This document shows, piece after piece, positions 1-8,087 of a stretch of DNA of 64,000 nucleotides. The DNA is from Palleronia sp. THAF1. GTDB lineage: Bacteria; Pseudomonadota; Alphaproteobacteria; Rhodobacterales; Rhodobacteraceae. The first letter of the stretch is position 1. Each line of letters starts with the position of its first letter. Made by a program: the position numbers and the translations under genes. Location: contig NZ_CP045420.1 in NCBI RefSeq assembly GCF_009363795.1, forward strand, positions 2,523,001 to 2,587,000, in the 5' to 3' direction. The notes under the pieces are model-generated. The model was given only the letters and a program-made list of their open reading frames with translations, was not told the origin of the DNA and did not search any database.

Positions 1-454
1 GTTGGAAGACACTGTTGCGGAATTGGCTGCGACGACCGCTGCTGCGACCTGTGATACGCTGGAACTCAAAGCCATCGGCCGCTTCTTGGCGCTGACACCC
101 AAAGGGGGAAATGAGGATCTGCGCCGTTTGGCAGCTGCGTGCGTGCGCGACCTCGATATCTTCCGTAAGCCGCCCGCGCCCGATGATCTGGAGCGCCGCA
201 GGAAAGTCGGGCTGACGGATCGGCAAGAGGCCCTGCTGACACAGTGGGGCTACCCTTACGTGATGGAGGAATTCCGCTTTCACCTGACCTTGACCGGCCC
301 CTTGTCGGAGGGATCGGCAGAACTCTGGATAGAGCGCGCCGAGCGTGTCCTGCCAGCACTGCCGAACCCATTCGTCGTGGATCAGATCGCGCTGTGCGGT
401 GAGCGGGCCGACGGGCGGTTCGAAGTGATTCATCGCTACACGCTTGCTGGCTGA
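1..454 (+). CDS. DUF1045 phosphonate-locus protein, 3' part only
   Basis: This is the C-terminal 150 residues of a protein whose start lies before the window. It resembles DUF1045, a 2H-phosphoesterase-like family found with C-P lyase genes. The signature HLTLTG (second HxTx motif of the 2H fold) lies near residue 94, after a region with WGYPYVMEEFRF. The full family is about 230 residues, so roughly 80 residues, including the first HxTx motif, are missing. It converges on phnN and the two stop regions overlap by 19 bp. Its biochemical role is not known; a cyclic phosphoribosyl intermediate of C-P lyase is a reasonable but unproven substrate. In relatives phnM often sits beside it, probably just outside this window. 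Confidence 0.8.
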   Translation, partial: LEDTVAELAATTAAATCDTLELKAIGRFLALTPKGGNEDLRRLAAACVRDLDIFRKPPAPDDLERRRKVGLTDRQEALLTQWGYPYVMEEFRFHLTLTGPLSEGSAELWIERAERVLPALPNPFVVDQIALCGERADGRFEVIHRYTLAG

Positions 455-981
455 AGCAGCGCCGCCGCGCGGCCGACCGTTTCTGCCAGTGGTCCGTCGT
501 TCGACACATGGATCACGTCCAAACCTGCCGGCAAGGGCATCTGCGCTCGTGACAATCGCAATGCGATGTCTTCCGCTGTCTCACGACCGCGGGCGGATAG
601 GCGGCGCGATAGGGTGTCCGGTGTCGCGGTGATGTGAAGGACCGCGAAGTCGAGAAATCGCTCCGCAGCGTCAAGCAGTACGCCGCGGGACAGGTTCGCA
701 AGGCAATCCCTTCCCCGTTCCAAATGCGCGGCCACCGTGGCGGGGATGCCGTAGCGCAGCCCGTGCGCGTTCCAATGCAGCACAAAGGACCCGCTGGATG
801 CCATCTCCTCGAACGTCTGGTCATCGACGGCATCAAAGTCTTCCCCACCCAGTTCCGGCGCACGAGTGATGACCCGGCGCACCAAGTGAACGTTTGGCAT
901 CATCGCTTGCAGCCCCGCCGTCACGCTGTCCTTGCCGACGCCAGAGGGACCAACCACGGCGATGAACCGCCCCCGCGTCAT
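436..981 (-). CDS. phnN: ribose 1,5-bisphosphate phosphokinase PhnN
   Basis: PhnN phosphorylates ribose 1,5-bisphosphate to PRPP, the last step that returns the sugar from C-P lyase to nucleotide metabolism. The 181-residue protein opens with a P-loop, GPSGVGKDS at residues 11-19, and has the guanylate-kinase-like layout and normal family length. The ATG overlaps the phnL stop as ATGA, so it is translated with phnL as the last gene of the phnG-to-phnN operon. The 3' end overlaps the convergent DUF1045 gene. Confidence 0.93.
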   Translation of the reverse strand: MTRGRFIAVVGPSGVGKDSVTAGLQAMMPNVHLVRRVITRAPELGGEDFDAVDDQTFEEMASSGSFVLHWNAHGLRYGIPATVAAHLERGRDCLANLSRGVLLDAAERFLDFAVLHITATPDTLSRRLSARGRETAEDIALRLSRAQMPLPAGLDVIHVSNDGPLAETVGRAAALLQPASV

Positions 982-1661
982 GCGGCCAGACCGGGGGTGA
1001 AGCGGCCCACGTCAATCTCACGGTCGCAGACGCGGGCGCGCGCGGCCTCGTCGTGGAAGATGCCGACGATCGCCGCACCGCGGGCCTTGGCGTCCTCTAT
1101 CAGCGACAGAACCACCTCTCTGTTCGCGGCATCGAGGCTTGCCGTAGGTTCGTCCAGCAACAGCGCCGGATAGGCATGCGCGAAGCCGCGTGCGATGTTC
1201 ACCCGTTGCTGCTCGCCCCCCGAGAAGGTGGTGGGCGACAGAGACCACAGTCGCTCGGGGATGTTCAACCGGTTCAACAGATCGCGTGCGCGGCTTTGGG
1301 CATCATCCTCCGAAACACCCAGCACTCGCAGCGGTTCAGCGACCACATCCAGCGTCGGCACGCGGGGCACTACGCGCAGGAACTGGCTGACATATCCCAG
1401 CACTTCTCGGCGCAGAGCGATGATTTCACGGGGCGTGGCCTGCACGATGTCAGTGTCGCCGATGCGGATCTGACCCGCCTGCGCCAGATAGTTGCCGTAG
1501 ATCATCCGCATCAGGGTAGACTTGCCAGCACCGGAGGCTCCGGTCAGCGCCACGCATTCACCGGGCTCGATGGAAAGGGAGACATCGCTGACGACCTCGA
1601 TCACCGCGCTGCCCTGATTGTGCAGGGTGAAGGTTTTCGAGACATTCCGAAGGGTAATCAT
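978..1661 (-). CDS. phnL: C-P lyase system ATP-binding protein PhnL
   Basis: This ABC-type ATPase is associated with the PhnGHIJ core complex rather than with a membrane transporter. It has Walker A GASGAGKST, the ABC signature FSGGEQQRVNIAR and Walker B LLLDEPTASLD. I chose the ATG at 1661 (227 residues) because it overlaps the stop of the upstream GNAT gene as ATGA. An in-frame start 21 bp upstream would add seven residues not seen in the family. It overlaps phnN downstream in the same way. The exact step it powers in phosphonate breakdown is not settled in the family. Confidence 0.93.
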   Translation of the reverse strand: MITLRNVSKTFTLHNQGSAVIEVVSDVSLSIEPGECVALTGASGAGKSTLMRMIYGNYLAQAGQIRIGDTDIVQATPREIIALRREVLGYVSQFLRVVPRVPTLDVVAEPLRVLGVSEDDAQSRARDLLNRLNIPERLWSLSPTTFSGGEQQRVNIARGFAHAYPALLLDEPTASLDAANREVVLSLIEDAKARGAAIVGIFHDEAARARVCDREIDVGRFTPGLAA

Positions 1662-2119
1662 GCGCGAATCTCCGTTGACCAATCGAACTGCCGCAGCAAT
1701 CCGCCGCGTCTGCCGCCTGTCTTCTGGAACGGCGTCGCAGCGGGTTCTTTGGGAAAATCGGTGGTTGCCGAGAATGCGACAGGTGGCGCGGCCTTTGCCT
1801 CTGCGATGTTCAGGAACGCTGAGACAAGCGACGTCCCGATACCCTTTCCCCGATGCGCGGGATCGACCAGAAGCTCATCCAGCATCGCAGTGTCACCCTG
1901 ACCTACGAGGGTCGGAAAGACATACCCAGCGGCCCAGCCAACGACGCGATCGTTGTCGTACGCCAGCACTGCGATCACCGATCGGTCGGCCAGAACCCGT
2001 TCAAATTGCGTCTCGGACATGGGGGCCGAGCTGCGCCAATCATCCGGCAACGTCCTTTGCAGGAACGCCATGACGCCGGGATAATCTGCGGCGCGCATCG
2101 ATGCGATACGAACAGTCAT
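1658..2119 (-). CDS. GNAT N-acetyltransferase inside phn operon
   Basis: This 153-residue protein has the GNAT acetyl-CoA loop near DPAHRGKGIGTSLV (about residues 87-100) and a preceding LDELLVDP strand. Start ATG 2119 lies 4 bp after the phnK stop, and the stop overlaps phnL as ATGA, so it is co-translated with the lyase genes. By position it could act like PhnO, which acetylates aminoalkylphosphonates, but nothing in the sequence identifies the substrate and similarity to PhnO cannot be judged here. The C-terminus (PFQKTGGRRGGLLRQFDWST) is conserved-looking and basic. Confidence 0.8.
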   Translation of the reverse strand: MTVRIASMRAADYPGVMAFLQRTLPDDWRSSAPMSETQFERVLADRSVIAVLAYDNDRVVGWAAGYVFPTLVGQGDTAMLDELLVDPAHRGKGIGTSLVSAFLNIAEAKAAPPVAFSATTDFPKEPAATPFQKTGGRRGGLLRQFDWSTEIRA

Positions 2120-2123
2120 CCCC

Positions 2124-2894
2124 TCACACCTGCAAAACGGAACTGACAAGAAGCTGGCTGTAGGCGTGCTGGGGGTCGTCCAACACCTGATCTGTTAGCC
2201 CGGCTTCGACCACATGGCCCGATTTCATCACCATCAGCCGATCCGCCAGCAGGCGCACCACGGCCAGATCATGAGTTACGATGATTGCCGACAGACCCAT
2301 GTCCCGCACAAGGCCGCGCAGCAGGTCCAGAAGGCGGGCTTGGACAGAGACGTCGAGACCCCCGGTCGGCTCATCCATGAAGACCAGCCTGGGTCCGGTG
2401 ACGAGATTGCGCGCGATCTGAAGGCGCTGCTGCATACCACCCGAAAAAGTCGTGGGCCGATCGTCCACGCGAGCGGCATCGATCTCTACCCGTTCAAGCC
2501 AGTCGGAGGCCTGATCGCGGATGTCGCCATAGTGGCGCGCGCCCACGGCCATCAGACGCTCGCCGACATTGCCGCCCGCCGACACGCCCATGCGCAGCCC
2601 GTCGCGGGCGTGCTGGTGAACGAAGGCCCAATCGGTGCGCCCGAGCATCCGACGCTCCGGCTCGGACATGATGACAGTGTCGCGCGGGCCGTCGGTACCG
2701 GTGTTGAAGACCACCGTGCCCGCGTCCGGGGTCAGGTGTCCGGCAAGGCAGCTTAGCAGCGTGGACTTTCCCGACCCGCTTTCACCGACGATGCCCATGA
2801 CCTCGCCGGGATAGAGGTCGAACGATACGTCGGCACAGCCCAAATGCACGCCGTAGTGCTTGGTGATGTCCCGGACAGACAGGAGGGGCGTCAT
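2124..2894 (-). CDS. phnK: C-P lyase system ATP-binding protein PhnK
   Basis: PhnK is the ABC-type ATPase that binds the PhnGHIJ C-P lyase core. This 256-residue protein has Walker A GESGSGKST (37-45), signature FSGGMQQRLQIAR and Walker B LVFMDEPTGGLD. Longer in-frame starts exist, but ATG 2894 overlaps the stop of the VOC gene as ATGA and gives the usual family length. The operon continues four bases later with a GNAT gene instead of directly with phnL. Confidence 0.94.
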   Translation of the reverse strand: MTPLLSVRDITKHYGVHLGCADVSFDLYPGEVMGIVGESGSGKSTLLSCLAGHLTPDAGTVVFNTGTDGPRDTVIMSEPERRMLGRTDWAFVHQHARDGLRMGVSAGGNVGERLMAVGARHYGDIRDQASDWLERVEIDAARVDDRPTTFSGGMQQRLQIARNLVTGPRLVFMDEPTGGLDVSVQARLLDLLRGLVRDMGLSAIIVTHDLAVVRLLADRLMVMKSGHVVEAGLTDQVLDDPQHAYSQLLVSSVLQV

Positions 2895-3283
2895 GACCAT
2901 GCCAGCGCCTCGAACTGCGGCCGGTAGGTGCCGAAGCTCCATTCGTGGCCCTCGGGGTCGCGGCACCGGTAGCGACGGGTGCCGAACTCGGTATCTTCAG
3001 GCGGATAGACGATGTCGGCGCCGGCATCCCGGGCGCGCGCGAAATGCGCGTCGAGATCGTCGACCACGATATAAAGGCCGGGGCTGGAGCCGGTATGGCG
3101 CGCGTCGGCGCTGCCCAGCATGATGATGGCACCCTCGTATTTCATTTCGCCATGCACGAGCCGTCCGTTTTCATCGTCGAAGGCTTGGATCGTCGCGAAG
3201 TCGAAGGCCGCCTGCAGAAAGGTCATGGCCGCCTTGGCATCGACATAGGAAAGGTAGGGTACAAGCGTGGGTGGCTGCGTCAT
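2891..3283 (-). CDS. VOC/glyoxalase-fold protein (PhnB-like) inside phn operon
   Basis: This 130-residue protein has the vicinal oxygen chelate fold: a first half with VPYLSYVDAKAAMTFLQ and HGEMKYEGAIIML, and a second half ending CRDPEGHEWSFGTY. It belongs to the PhnB-like group of the VOC superfamily, whose members have no settled activity; fosfomycin-resistance enzymes are more distant VOC relatives. It sits between phnJ and phnK, overlapping both as ATGA, so it is made in fixed ratio with the lyase. A role in handling or detoxifying a phosphonate is inference from position only. Confidence 0.85.
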   Translation of the reverse strand: MTQPPTLVPYLSYVDAKAAMTFLQAAFDFATIQAFDDENGRLVHGEMKYEGAIIMLGSADARHTGSSPGLYIVVDDLDAHFARARDAGADIVYPPEDTEFGTRRYRCRDPEGHEWSFGTYRPQFEALAWS

Positions 3284-4131
3284 GCGGCGTCCTTTCCCCG
3301 GTGGCCCGCCGCTTGGCGGGCGGTGCAGTAGTCGGTATCCGAGCAGACGAACATGCGGGTTCCCGCGTCGTCCACGATGACTTCGTCCAGATAGCTGTCC
3401 TCGGCCCCGCACAGGGCGCAAGGATAATCAGCGCGCGAGGGCTCGAAGGGGCGGTCTTCGAAATCGAGGCTGACGACCTGCGTATAGGGCGGCAGCGCAT
3501 AGATGCGTTGCTCGCGTCCCGCGCCGAACAGCTGGATAGCGGCCATGTCGCCCAGCTTGGGATTGTCGAACTTGGGGATCGGCGACGGGTCCATCACGTA
3601 GCGGCCTTCGACCTTCACCGGATAGGCATACGAGGTGGCGATGTACCCATGGCGGCTGACGTCCTCGTACAGCTTCACGTGCATCAACCCGTATTCTTCC
3701 AAAGCATGCATCTTGCGAGTCTCGCTCTCGCGCGGCTCCAGAAAGCGCAGCGGCTCGGGGATCGGCACCTGATAGACAAGGATCTGCCCTTTGGTCAGCG
3801 GCTCTTCGGGGATGCGGTGGCGGGTCTGGATCACCGTCGCGTCCCGCGTGGCGGTCGTGGTCACCACTCTGGCGGTGCGTTCGAAGAAGCTGCGGATAGA
3901 GACGGCATTGGTCGTGTCATCCGCGCCCTGATCGATAACCTTAAATTGGTCGTCTGGCGTCAGCACCGCTGCCGACACCTGCACGCCTCCGGTGCCCCAG
4001 CCGTAGGGCATCGGCATCTCGCGACTGGCGAATGGCACCTGGTAGCCGGGGATCGCCAGGCCTTTCAGAATCGCGCGGCGGATCATCCGCTTTGTCTGCT
4101 CGTCGAGGTAGGCGAAATTGTAATCGGTCAT
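3280..4131 (-). CDS. phnJ: alpha-D-ribose 1-methylphosphonate 5-phosphate C-P lyase PhnJ
   Basis: PhnJ is the radical-SAM-type enzyme that cleaves the carbon-phosphorus bond of ribosyl methylphosphonate 5-phosphate. The 283-residue protein has four cysteines at 238, 241, 263 and 269, the same spacing as the iron-sulfur ligands and the active-site cysteine known in the E. coli enzyme. The IPGYQVPF segment around residue 29 corresponds to the glycine-radical region. ATG 4131 overlaps the phnI stop as ATGA; a longer in-frame reading is not needed. It is intact and should be functional. Confidence 0.97.
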   Translation of the reverse strand: MTDYNFAYLDEQTKRMIRRAILKGLAIPGYQVPFASREMPMPYGWGTGGVQVSAAVLTPDDQFKVIDQGADDTTNAVSIRSFFERTARVVTTTATRDATVIQTRHRIPEEPLTKGQILVYQVPIPEPLRFLEPRESETRKMHALEEYGLMHVKLYEDVSRHGYIATSYAYPVKVEGRYVMDPSPIPKFDNPKLGDMAAIQLFGAGREQRIYALPPYTQVVSLDFEDRPFEPSRADYPCALCGAEDSYLDEVIVDDAGTRMFVCSDTDYCTARQAAGHRGKDAA

Positions 4132-5216
4132 TCTGCGGCCTCCTGCATGTCTTCGGCCCCTGCCCCGCGGCGCAACTTGCGCACCAGCTCCAGCTCGGAC
4201 TGAAAATCGACGTAATGGGGCAGCTTGATATGCTCCAGAAAGCCCGTCGCCTGGATATTGTCGGCATGGTAAAGAACGAACTCGGCATCTTGCGCAGGCG
4301 CGCCCTGATCGCCCTCGCCAAGCTCTTCCCATCGAAGCGCACGGTCCACCAAAGCCATGGAAATCGCCTTGCGTTCCGTCTGGCCGAAAACCAGCCCGTA
4401 GCCGCGCGTGAACTGCGGCGGCTCTGTCTTCGACCCCTTGAACTGGTTCACCGTCTCGCACTCGGTCACGGCAATCTCACCGATCTCGATGGCAAAGCCG
4501 AGCTCGGGGATATCCATCTCCACCGGAACCGAGCCGATCCGCAGCTCTCCGACGAAGGCGTGGTTGCGCGCGTAGCCACGTTGGGTGGAATAGGCGAGGC
4601 CAAGGGTGAACCCTTCATCCGCACGGGCCAGAGCCTGCAGGCGCAACGCCCGGTCGGCGGGCAACTCCAACGGCTCGCGCGTCAGGTCGGGCGGTGGCGT
4701 GTCGTCTTGCGGAGCTTCTTCGATCAGGCCTTCGCGGTTCAGAAATTCTGTGACATGCGGGACTTCGCCGGGTTCGGTCTCGCGTATGGGGGCCTTTGGG
4801 ACTTCGCCCTCGGCGGCTAGTTTGAAATCCAGCAGACGGTGCGTGTAGTCGAAGGTGGGTCCAAGAACCTGCCCGCCGGGCAGATCCTTGAAGGTCGCCG
4901 AAATGCGCCGGTCACAGACCATCCCGGCGGTATCGATCGGACGCGACGCCCCGAAACGCGGCAACGTGGTGCGGTAGGCCCGGATAAGGAAAATCGCCTC
5001 GATCAGGTCGCCCCGCGCCTGCTTGATCGCCAGCGCGGCAAGATCCGGATCGTAAAGGGAACCCTCTGCCATGACGCGGTTCACAGCAAGGCTCAGCTGC
5101 TCACGAATCTGGTCCACGCTCAGCTCTGTTACGGCGGTATCGCCCCGGCGTTCCTCGGCCAGCCACGCATGGGCGTTCTCGATCGCCCGCTCTCCGCCCT
5201 TCACGGCAACGTACAT
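4128..5216 (-). CDS. phnI: C-P lyase core subunit PhnI
   Basis: PhnI is the nucleosidase subunit of the C-P lyase core; with PhnG, H and L it converts ATP and a phosphonate to ribosyl alkylphosphonate 5-triphosphate. The protein is 362 residues, the normal length, starting MYVAVKGGERAIENAH, a typical family N-terminus. The start overlaps the phnH stop and its own stop overlaps phnJ, both as ATGA. No damage is visible. Confidence 0.96.
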   Translation of the reverse strand: MYVAVKGGERAIENAHAWLAEERRGDTAVTELSVDQIREQLSLAVNRVMAEGSLYDPDLAALAIKQARGDLIEAIFLIRAYRTTLPRFGASRPIDTAGMVCDRRISATFKDLPGGQVLGPTFDYTHRLLDFKLAAEGEVPKAPIRETEPGEVPHVTEFLNREGLIEEAPQDDTPPPDLTREPLELPADRALRLQALARADEGFTLGLAYSTQRGYARNHAFVGELRIGSVPVEMDIPELGFAIEIGEIAVTECETVNQFKGSKTEPPQFTRGYGLVFGQTERKAISMALVDRALRWEELGEGDQGAPAQDAEFVLYHADNIQATGFLEHIKLPHYVDFQSELELVRKLRRGAGAEDMQEAAE

Positions 5217-5779
5217 CAGCGCACCTCTGTCGATCGGGGCAGCGCCGCCAACCGGCTGCCGCTTGTGAAGATGAAATCAAGGCCAAGCGGGAACAGCGCA
5301 TGATTGTCTTGGAAAGCGCGGGTCTCTGGCAGGGACAGGGCAGCACGGTCCTGGATACCGGGACCGGTGAGCGTTGCGCCCGAAGGGTCGAGCGTCGGAC
5401 ATTCCACGATCAACGTGGCCGACCGGTCCGGATATGCGGCAGTACCTTTGGGGTAGGCGTCAAGGGGAGCCAGCGCCTGCCACGTTCCAAGGGCGAACAT
5501 GCAGTCGGCGGGCCCGGCGAACGGTGCGCTGGTGTGAAAGGCGATCCAATCGCGGACCGGATCGCAATCGGCGGCACCTGCCAGATAGAGTGGCGTATCC
5601 GTGTCGCACAGCGTCAGAAGCACGGCACCCGCCGCCAGGGACAGAAGCGCGGGCGGTTCTGCGCCCTGAACCTGATGTAGCGTTCCGGGGCGGGCCATCG
5701 CTTCCATGACGCCGCGGAAGACATGGGCCGACTGGCGAGACGGATCGGTGAAGCCTCCGGAAAGGATTTGGGCCTGCAT
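5216..5779 (-). CDS. phnH: C-P lyase core subunit PhnH
   Basis: PhnH is a structural subunit of the PhnGHIJ complex. The protein is 187 residues and begins with GGFTDPSRQSAHVFRGVMEA, where the family's SFR-type motif sits, followed by MARPGTL. Start 5779 overlaps the phnG stop as ATGA; a reading starting further upstream would run into phnG in another frame and is rejected. It overlaps phnI downstream. Confidence 0.95.
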   Translation of the reverse strand: MQAQILSGGFTDPSRQSAHVFRGVMEAMARPGTLHQVQGAEPPALLSLAAGAVLLTLCDTDTPLYLAGAADCDPVRDWIAFHTSAPFAGPADCMFALGTWQALAPLDAYPKGTAAYPDRSATLIVECPTLDPSGATLTGPGIQDRAALSLPETRAFQDNHALFPLGLDFIFTSGSRLAALPRSTEVR

Positions 5780-6234
5780 CAATCTTCCCCTCGGACCATG
5801 GTGAAGAAATCCACTTTCGTTGCGGCGGCTTTGCCCGCGCGGGCGGCCTTCGTTGCAGCAGCTTCGGCTTCCAGCGGGTCCAATACCGCATCCTGCACCG
5901 CCCCTGCCCTGTCGGTCTGCATCAGCGCGTCGATCAGTGCCGCGGCTTCGGCATCCGCCTTGCGCCGGCCTTGAATGTAGGCATGACCGGCCTCTCCGCT
6001 TGCCAGGCTCAGGGCACAGCGGGTCACCGTCACCTCGCCCAGATTGAACGGCGATCCGGTCCCGCCCGCACGGCCGCGCACCATGGCGGTGCCGACTTCG
6101 GGCGCGCGGAGCCAAGTGAAGGACGGGCGCGGCATCGCGGCATCCAGAAGGGCCGCGGCACGTCCCTCAGGCGCCTTCGCCAAGACGCCCATCCAGTGCC
6201 TACGGTCTGCAATGTGGTCAAATCCGTCTTTCAT
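5779..6234 (-). CDS. phnG: C-P lyase core subunit PhnG
   Basis: PhnG is the first gene of the leftward lyase operon and encodes a core subunit of C-P lyase. The chosen ATG 6234 gives 151 residues starting MKDGFDHIADRRHWMGVL, which aligns with the family pattern of an RxxWM motif near the N-terminus. A start 12 codons upstream would place the codon inside the candidate PhnF operator and is less likely. Conserved-looking GEVTVTRCALSL follows around residue 65. It lies divergent to phnF across 81 bp. Confidence 0.93.
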   Translation of the reverse strand: MKDGFDHIADRRHWMGVLAKAPEGRAAALLDAAMPRPSFTWLRAPEVGTAMVRGRAGGTGSPFNLGEVTVTRCALSLASGEAGHAYIQGRRKADAEAAALIDALMQTDRAGAVQDAVLDPLEAEAAATKAARAGKAAATKVDFFTMVRGED

Positions 6235-6254
6235 CTCGACAACCGGCCAGTGAT

Positions 6255-6269
6255 CTATACAACTATACA
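6255..6269. promoter_or_regulatory. candidate PhnF operator
   Basis: The 81 bp between divergent phnG and phnF contain two direct copies of CTATACA (6255-6261 and 6263-6269), followed by the near-palindrome ATACATATGAT (6265-6275). On the minus strand the same bases offer a TATAGT-like -10 box for phnG. A HutC-type GntR repressor encoded alongside would be expected to bind here. The repeat is seen; the binding is inferred. Confidence 0.45.
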
Positions 6270-6315
6270 TATGATACGCGATTCATCGCCGTCTGACAGA
6301 AGAGTTTTGTGAAAC

Positions 6316-7038
6316 TTGCGTGACGCCAGCCCCAAGACGCCGATCTGGAAGGCCATAGCCGACTCCCTGCGGACTGACTTGGCAGAAGGGCGCTATACTT
6401 CCGGTGACAGGTTGCCGACCGAAGCCTCCTTGGCCGAGCGGTTCGGTGTGAACCGCCATACCGTGCGTCACGGGATCGCAGCGCTAGTGAAGGAGGGGTT
6501 GATCCGCACCCGGCGCGGCGCTGGGGCATTCGTGGCAGCCACGCCGACGGACTATCCCATCGGTCGCCGTGTGCGGTTTCACGAGAACCTGATTGCCGCC
6601 GGACGCAGGCCGGAAAAGCGCGTCCTCCATCTGGAAGAGCGTGCGGCAACCGAAGGAGAGGCTGCTGCGCTGAAGGTCGCGCCCGGCGATCCGGTTCTGG
6701 ATTATCACGGCCTGTCGCTGGCGGACGCTCAACCCATCGCCCTGTTCGAAAGCCTGTTCCCGGTCGCGCGGCTAGAGGGGATATCAGAGGCGCTTCATGA
6801 TACCAGCAGTGTGACTGCGGCCCTAAAGGCGATGGGCGTGGATGACTACACCCGCGCCTCGACCCGTTTGACAGCAGTGCGCGCCACGGCGACCCAGGCT
6901 TTGCACCTGTTGGTGACAGAAGGAGACCCGCTGCTGCGTTCCTCGGGTGTGAACGTGGCCGCTGACGGGATACCGGTGGAATACGGCCGGACATGGTTCG
7001 CGGGCGACCGGGTCACGCTGACGCTTGAGTCCGACTAG
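6316..7038 (+). CDS. phnF: GntR/HutC-family phosphonate regulator PhnF
   Basis: This 240-residue transcription regulator has an N-terminal GntR winged helix (LPTEASLAERFGVNRHTVRH, residues about 34-53) and a C-terminal UTRA ligand-binding domain (about 90-235), the HutC-subfamily layout. It is divergent from phnG and very probably represses or tunes the lyase operon. The start is a TTG at 6316; an in-frame stop lies two codons upstream and no ATG precedes the DNA-binding domain. The 3' end overlaps a convergent GNAT gene by 26 bp. Confidence 0.9.
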   Translation: MRDASPKTPIWKAIADSLRTDLAEGRYTSGDRLPTEASLAERFGVNRHTVRHGIAALVKEGLIRTRRGAGAFVAATPTDYPIGRRVRFHENLIAAGRRPEKRVLHLEERAATEGEAAALKVAPGDPVLDYHGLSLADAQPIALFESLFPVARLEGISEALHDTSSVTAALKAMGVDDYTRASTRLTAVRATATQALHLLVTEGDPLLRSSGVNVAADGIPVEYGRTWFAGDRVTLTLESD

Positions 7039-7471
7039 GAGGCCGCTCGAACATGATGCGCTCTGCGTCGTGCGAAATGGCCTCGAAACCGTCCCGCAGG
7101 TAGAAACGGGCGGCGTCGCGGTTTGACGTAAGGACCGAAAGGCGCAGGGGCATCCCTTGTGCGGCAGCCGCTTGAAACACGCGCGCAAGTGTCGATGCTC
7201 CGATGCCCTGCCTTCGACTGTCGGGTCCGATATAAAGCTTGCGGAGGCGCAGGTGATCGGTGTGCCAGGCGGTCGCCACGCAGCCCACGTCTTGCCCCGC
7301 AACTTCGATCATATCGTGGTTGGACAGATCGAGAGTGTCGGGGGTGGCAGACGGCGTCCAAACGCCCCACAGTGCCTCGGCGTAGGGCCTCATCCCGGCT
7401 TCTTCCAATATCAGGATGAGAGCAGCATCATCGCGCGTGGCGGGGCGCAAGGTGATGGACCCGCCAGTCAT
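7013..7471 (-). CDS. GNAT N-acetyltransferase at end of phn transport operon
   Basis: This 152-residue GNAT protein has the acetyl-CoA pyrophosphate loop at DSRRQGIGASTLARVF (about residues 83-98) and the late motif NRDAARFYLRDGF. The ATG overlaps the stop of the hexapeptide transferase as ATGA, so it is the last gene of the phnCDE operon. It differs from the GNAT gene at 1658. The substrate is unknown; the location suggests an amino-phosphonate or an amine released from one, which is inference. Confidence 0.8.
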   Translation of the reverse strand: MTGGSITLRPATRDDAALILILEEAGMRPYAEALWGVWTPSATPDTLDLSNHDMIEVAGQDVGCVATAWHTDHLRLRKLYIGPDSRRQGIGASTLARVFQAAAAQGMPLRLSVLTSNRDAARFYLRDGFEAISHDAERIMFERPPSRTQASA

Positions 7472-8087
7472 CGACCCTCGTAGCGCTCAAGAAAGGCTTC
7501 GGCCGTCAAAGTTCGGAAGTCCTGAAGCGTCGCACGTAGCGCCTCATGCGGCCAATCCCACCATGCAAGCGTAATCAAACGTTCGGCGATGTCCGGGGCT
7601 GGCGGGGGCGCAGGGGTTTGGCCGGGGTCCCCGTGACGATAGTGTAGGGGTCCACGTCGCGCGTCACGACGGCCCCGGCAGCGACGACCGCGCCGTGCCC
7701 CAGCGTGACTTCCGGTTTCACCATCGCCCCCGCACCGATCCAAGTGTCGTGCCCGATATGCGCCACTCGACTCTTGCGGTGGGAGAAGAAGGCATCGTCG
7801 CGCCCGGCATCGTCCCAGTAATCGTCCGAGCGGTACAGGAAGTGATGACATGCGGCGGTGTCGAGCGGGTGGTCCGTCGCCCCGATGCGCGAGAAGGCCG
7901 CGATATTTGCGAACTTGCCGATCCGGGTATTCGCAATATCCGCGTAGCGGTCGCAGTAGCTGTAATCGCCGAAGACCGAATGGGCGATGCGGCTGCCCCT
8001 GCCGATCTCGACGTAGGCGCCGAAGGTGCTGTCGGTGATCTCGCAGTCGGCATGGAGGAACGGCGTCTCGGCCGAAAGCCGCGCCAT
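7468..8087 (-). pseudogene. phosphonate-locus hexapeptide acetyltransferase, frameshifted
   Basis: Residues [20 protein letters not shown] onward encode a left-handed beta-helix acetyltransferase of the type found in phosphonate operons (xenobiotic-acetyltransferase-like, catalytic His in ATDHPLD). After [14 protein letters not shown] the frame runs out at a stop at 7575-7577, while the expected C-terminus ([19 protein letters not shown]...FLERYEGR) continues in another frame to 7468. The distance from start to final stop is 620 bp, one short of a multiple of three. A single lost C on the coding strand, in the G runs at 7594-7597 or 7604-7608 of the plus strand, would rejoin a 206-residue protein. 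It overlaps phnE2 and the GNAT gene as ATGA at both true ends. Either a real mutation or a sequencing error is possible. Confidence 0.85.
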
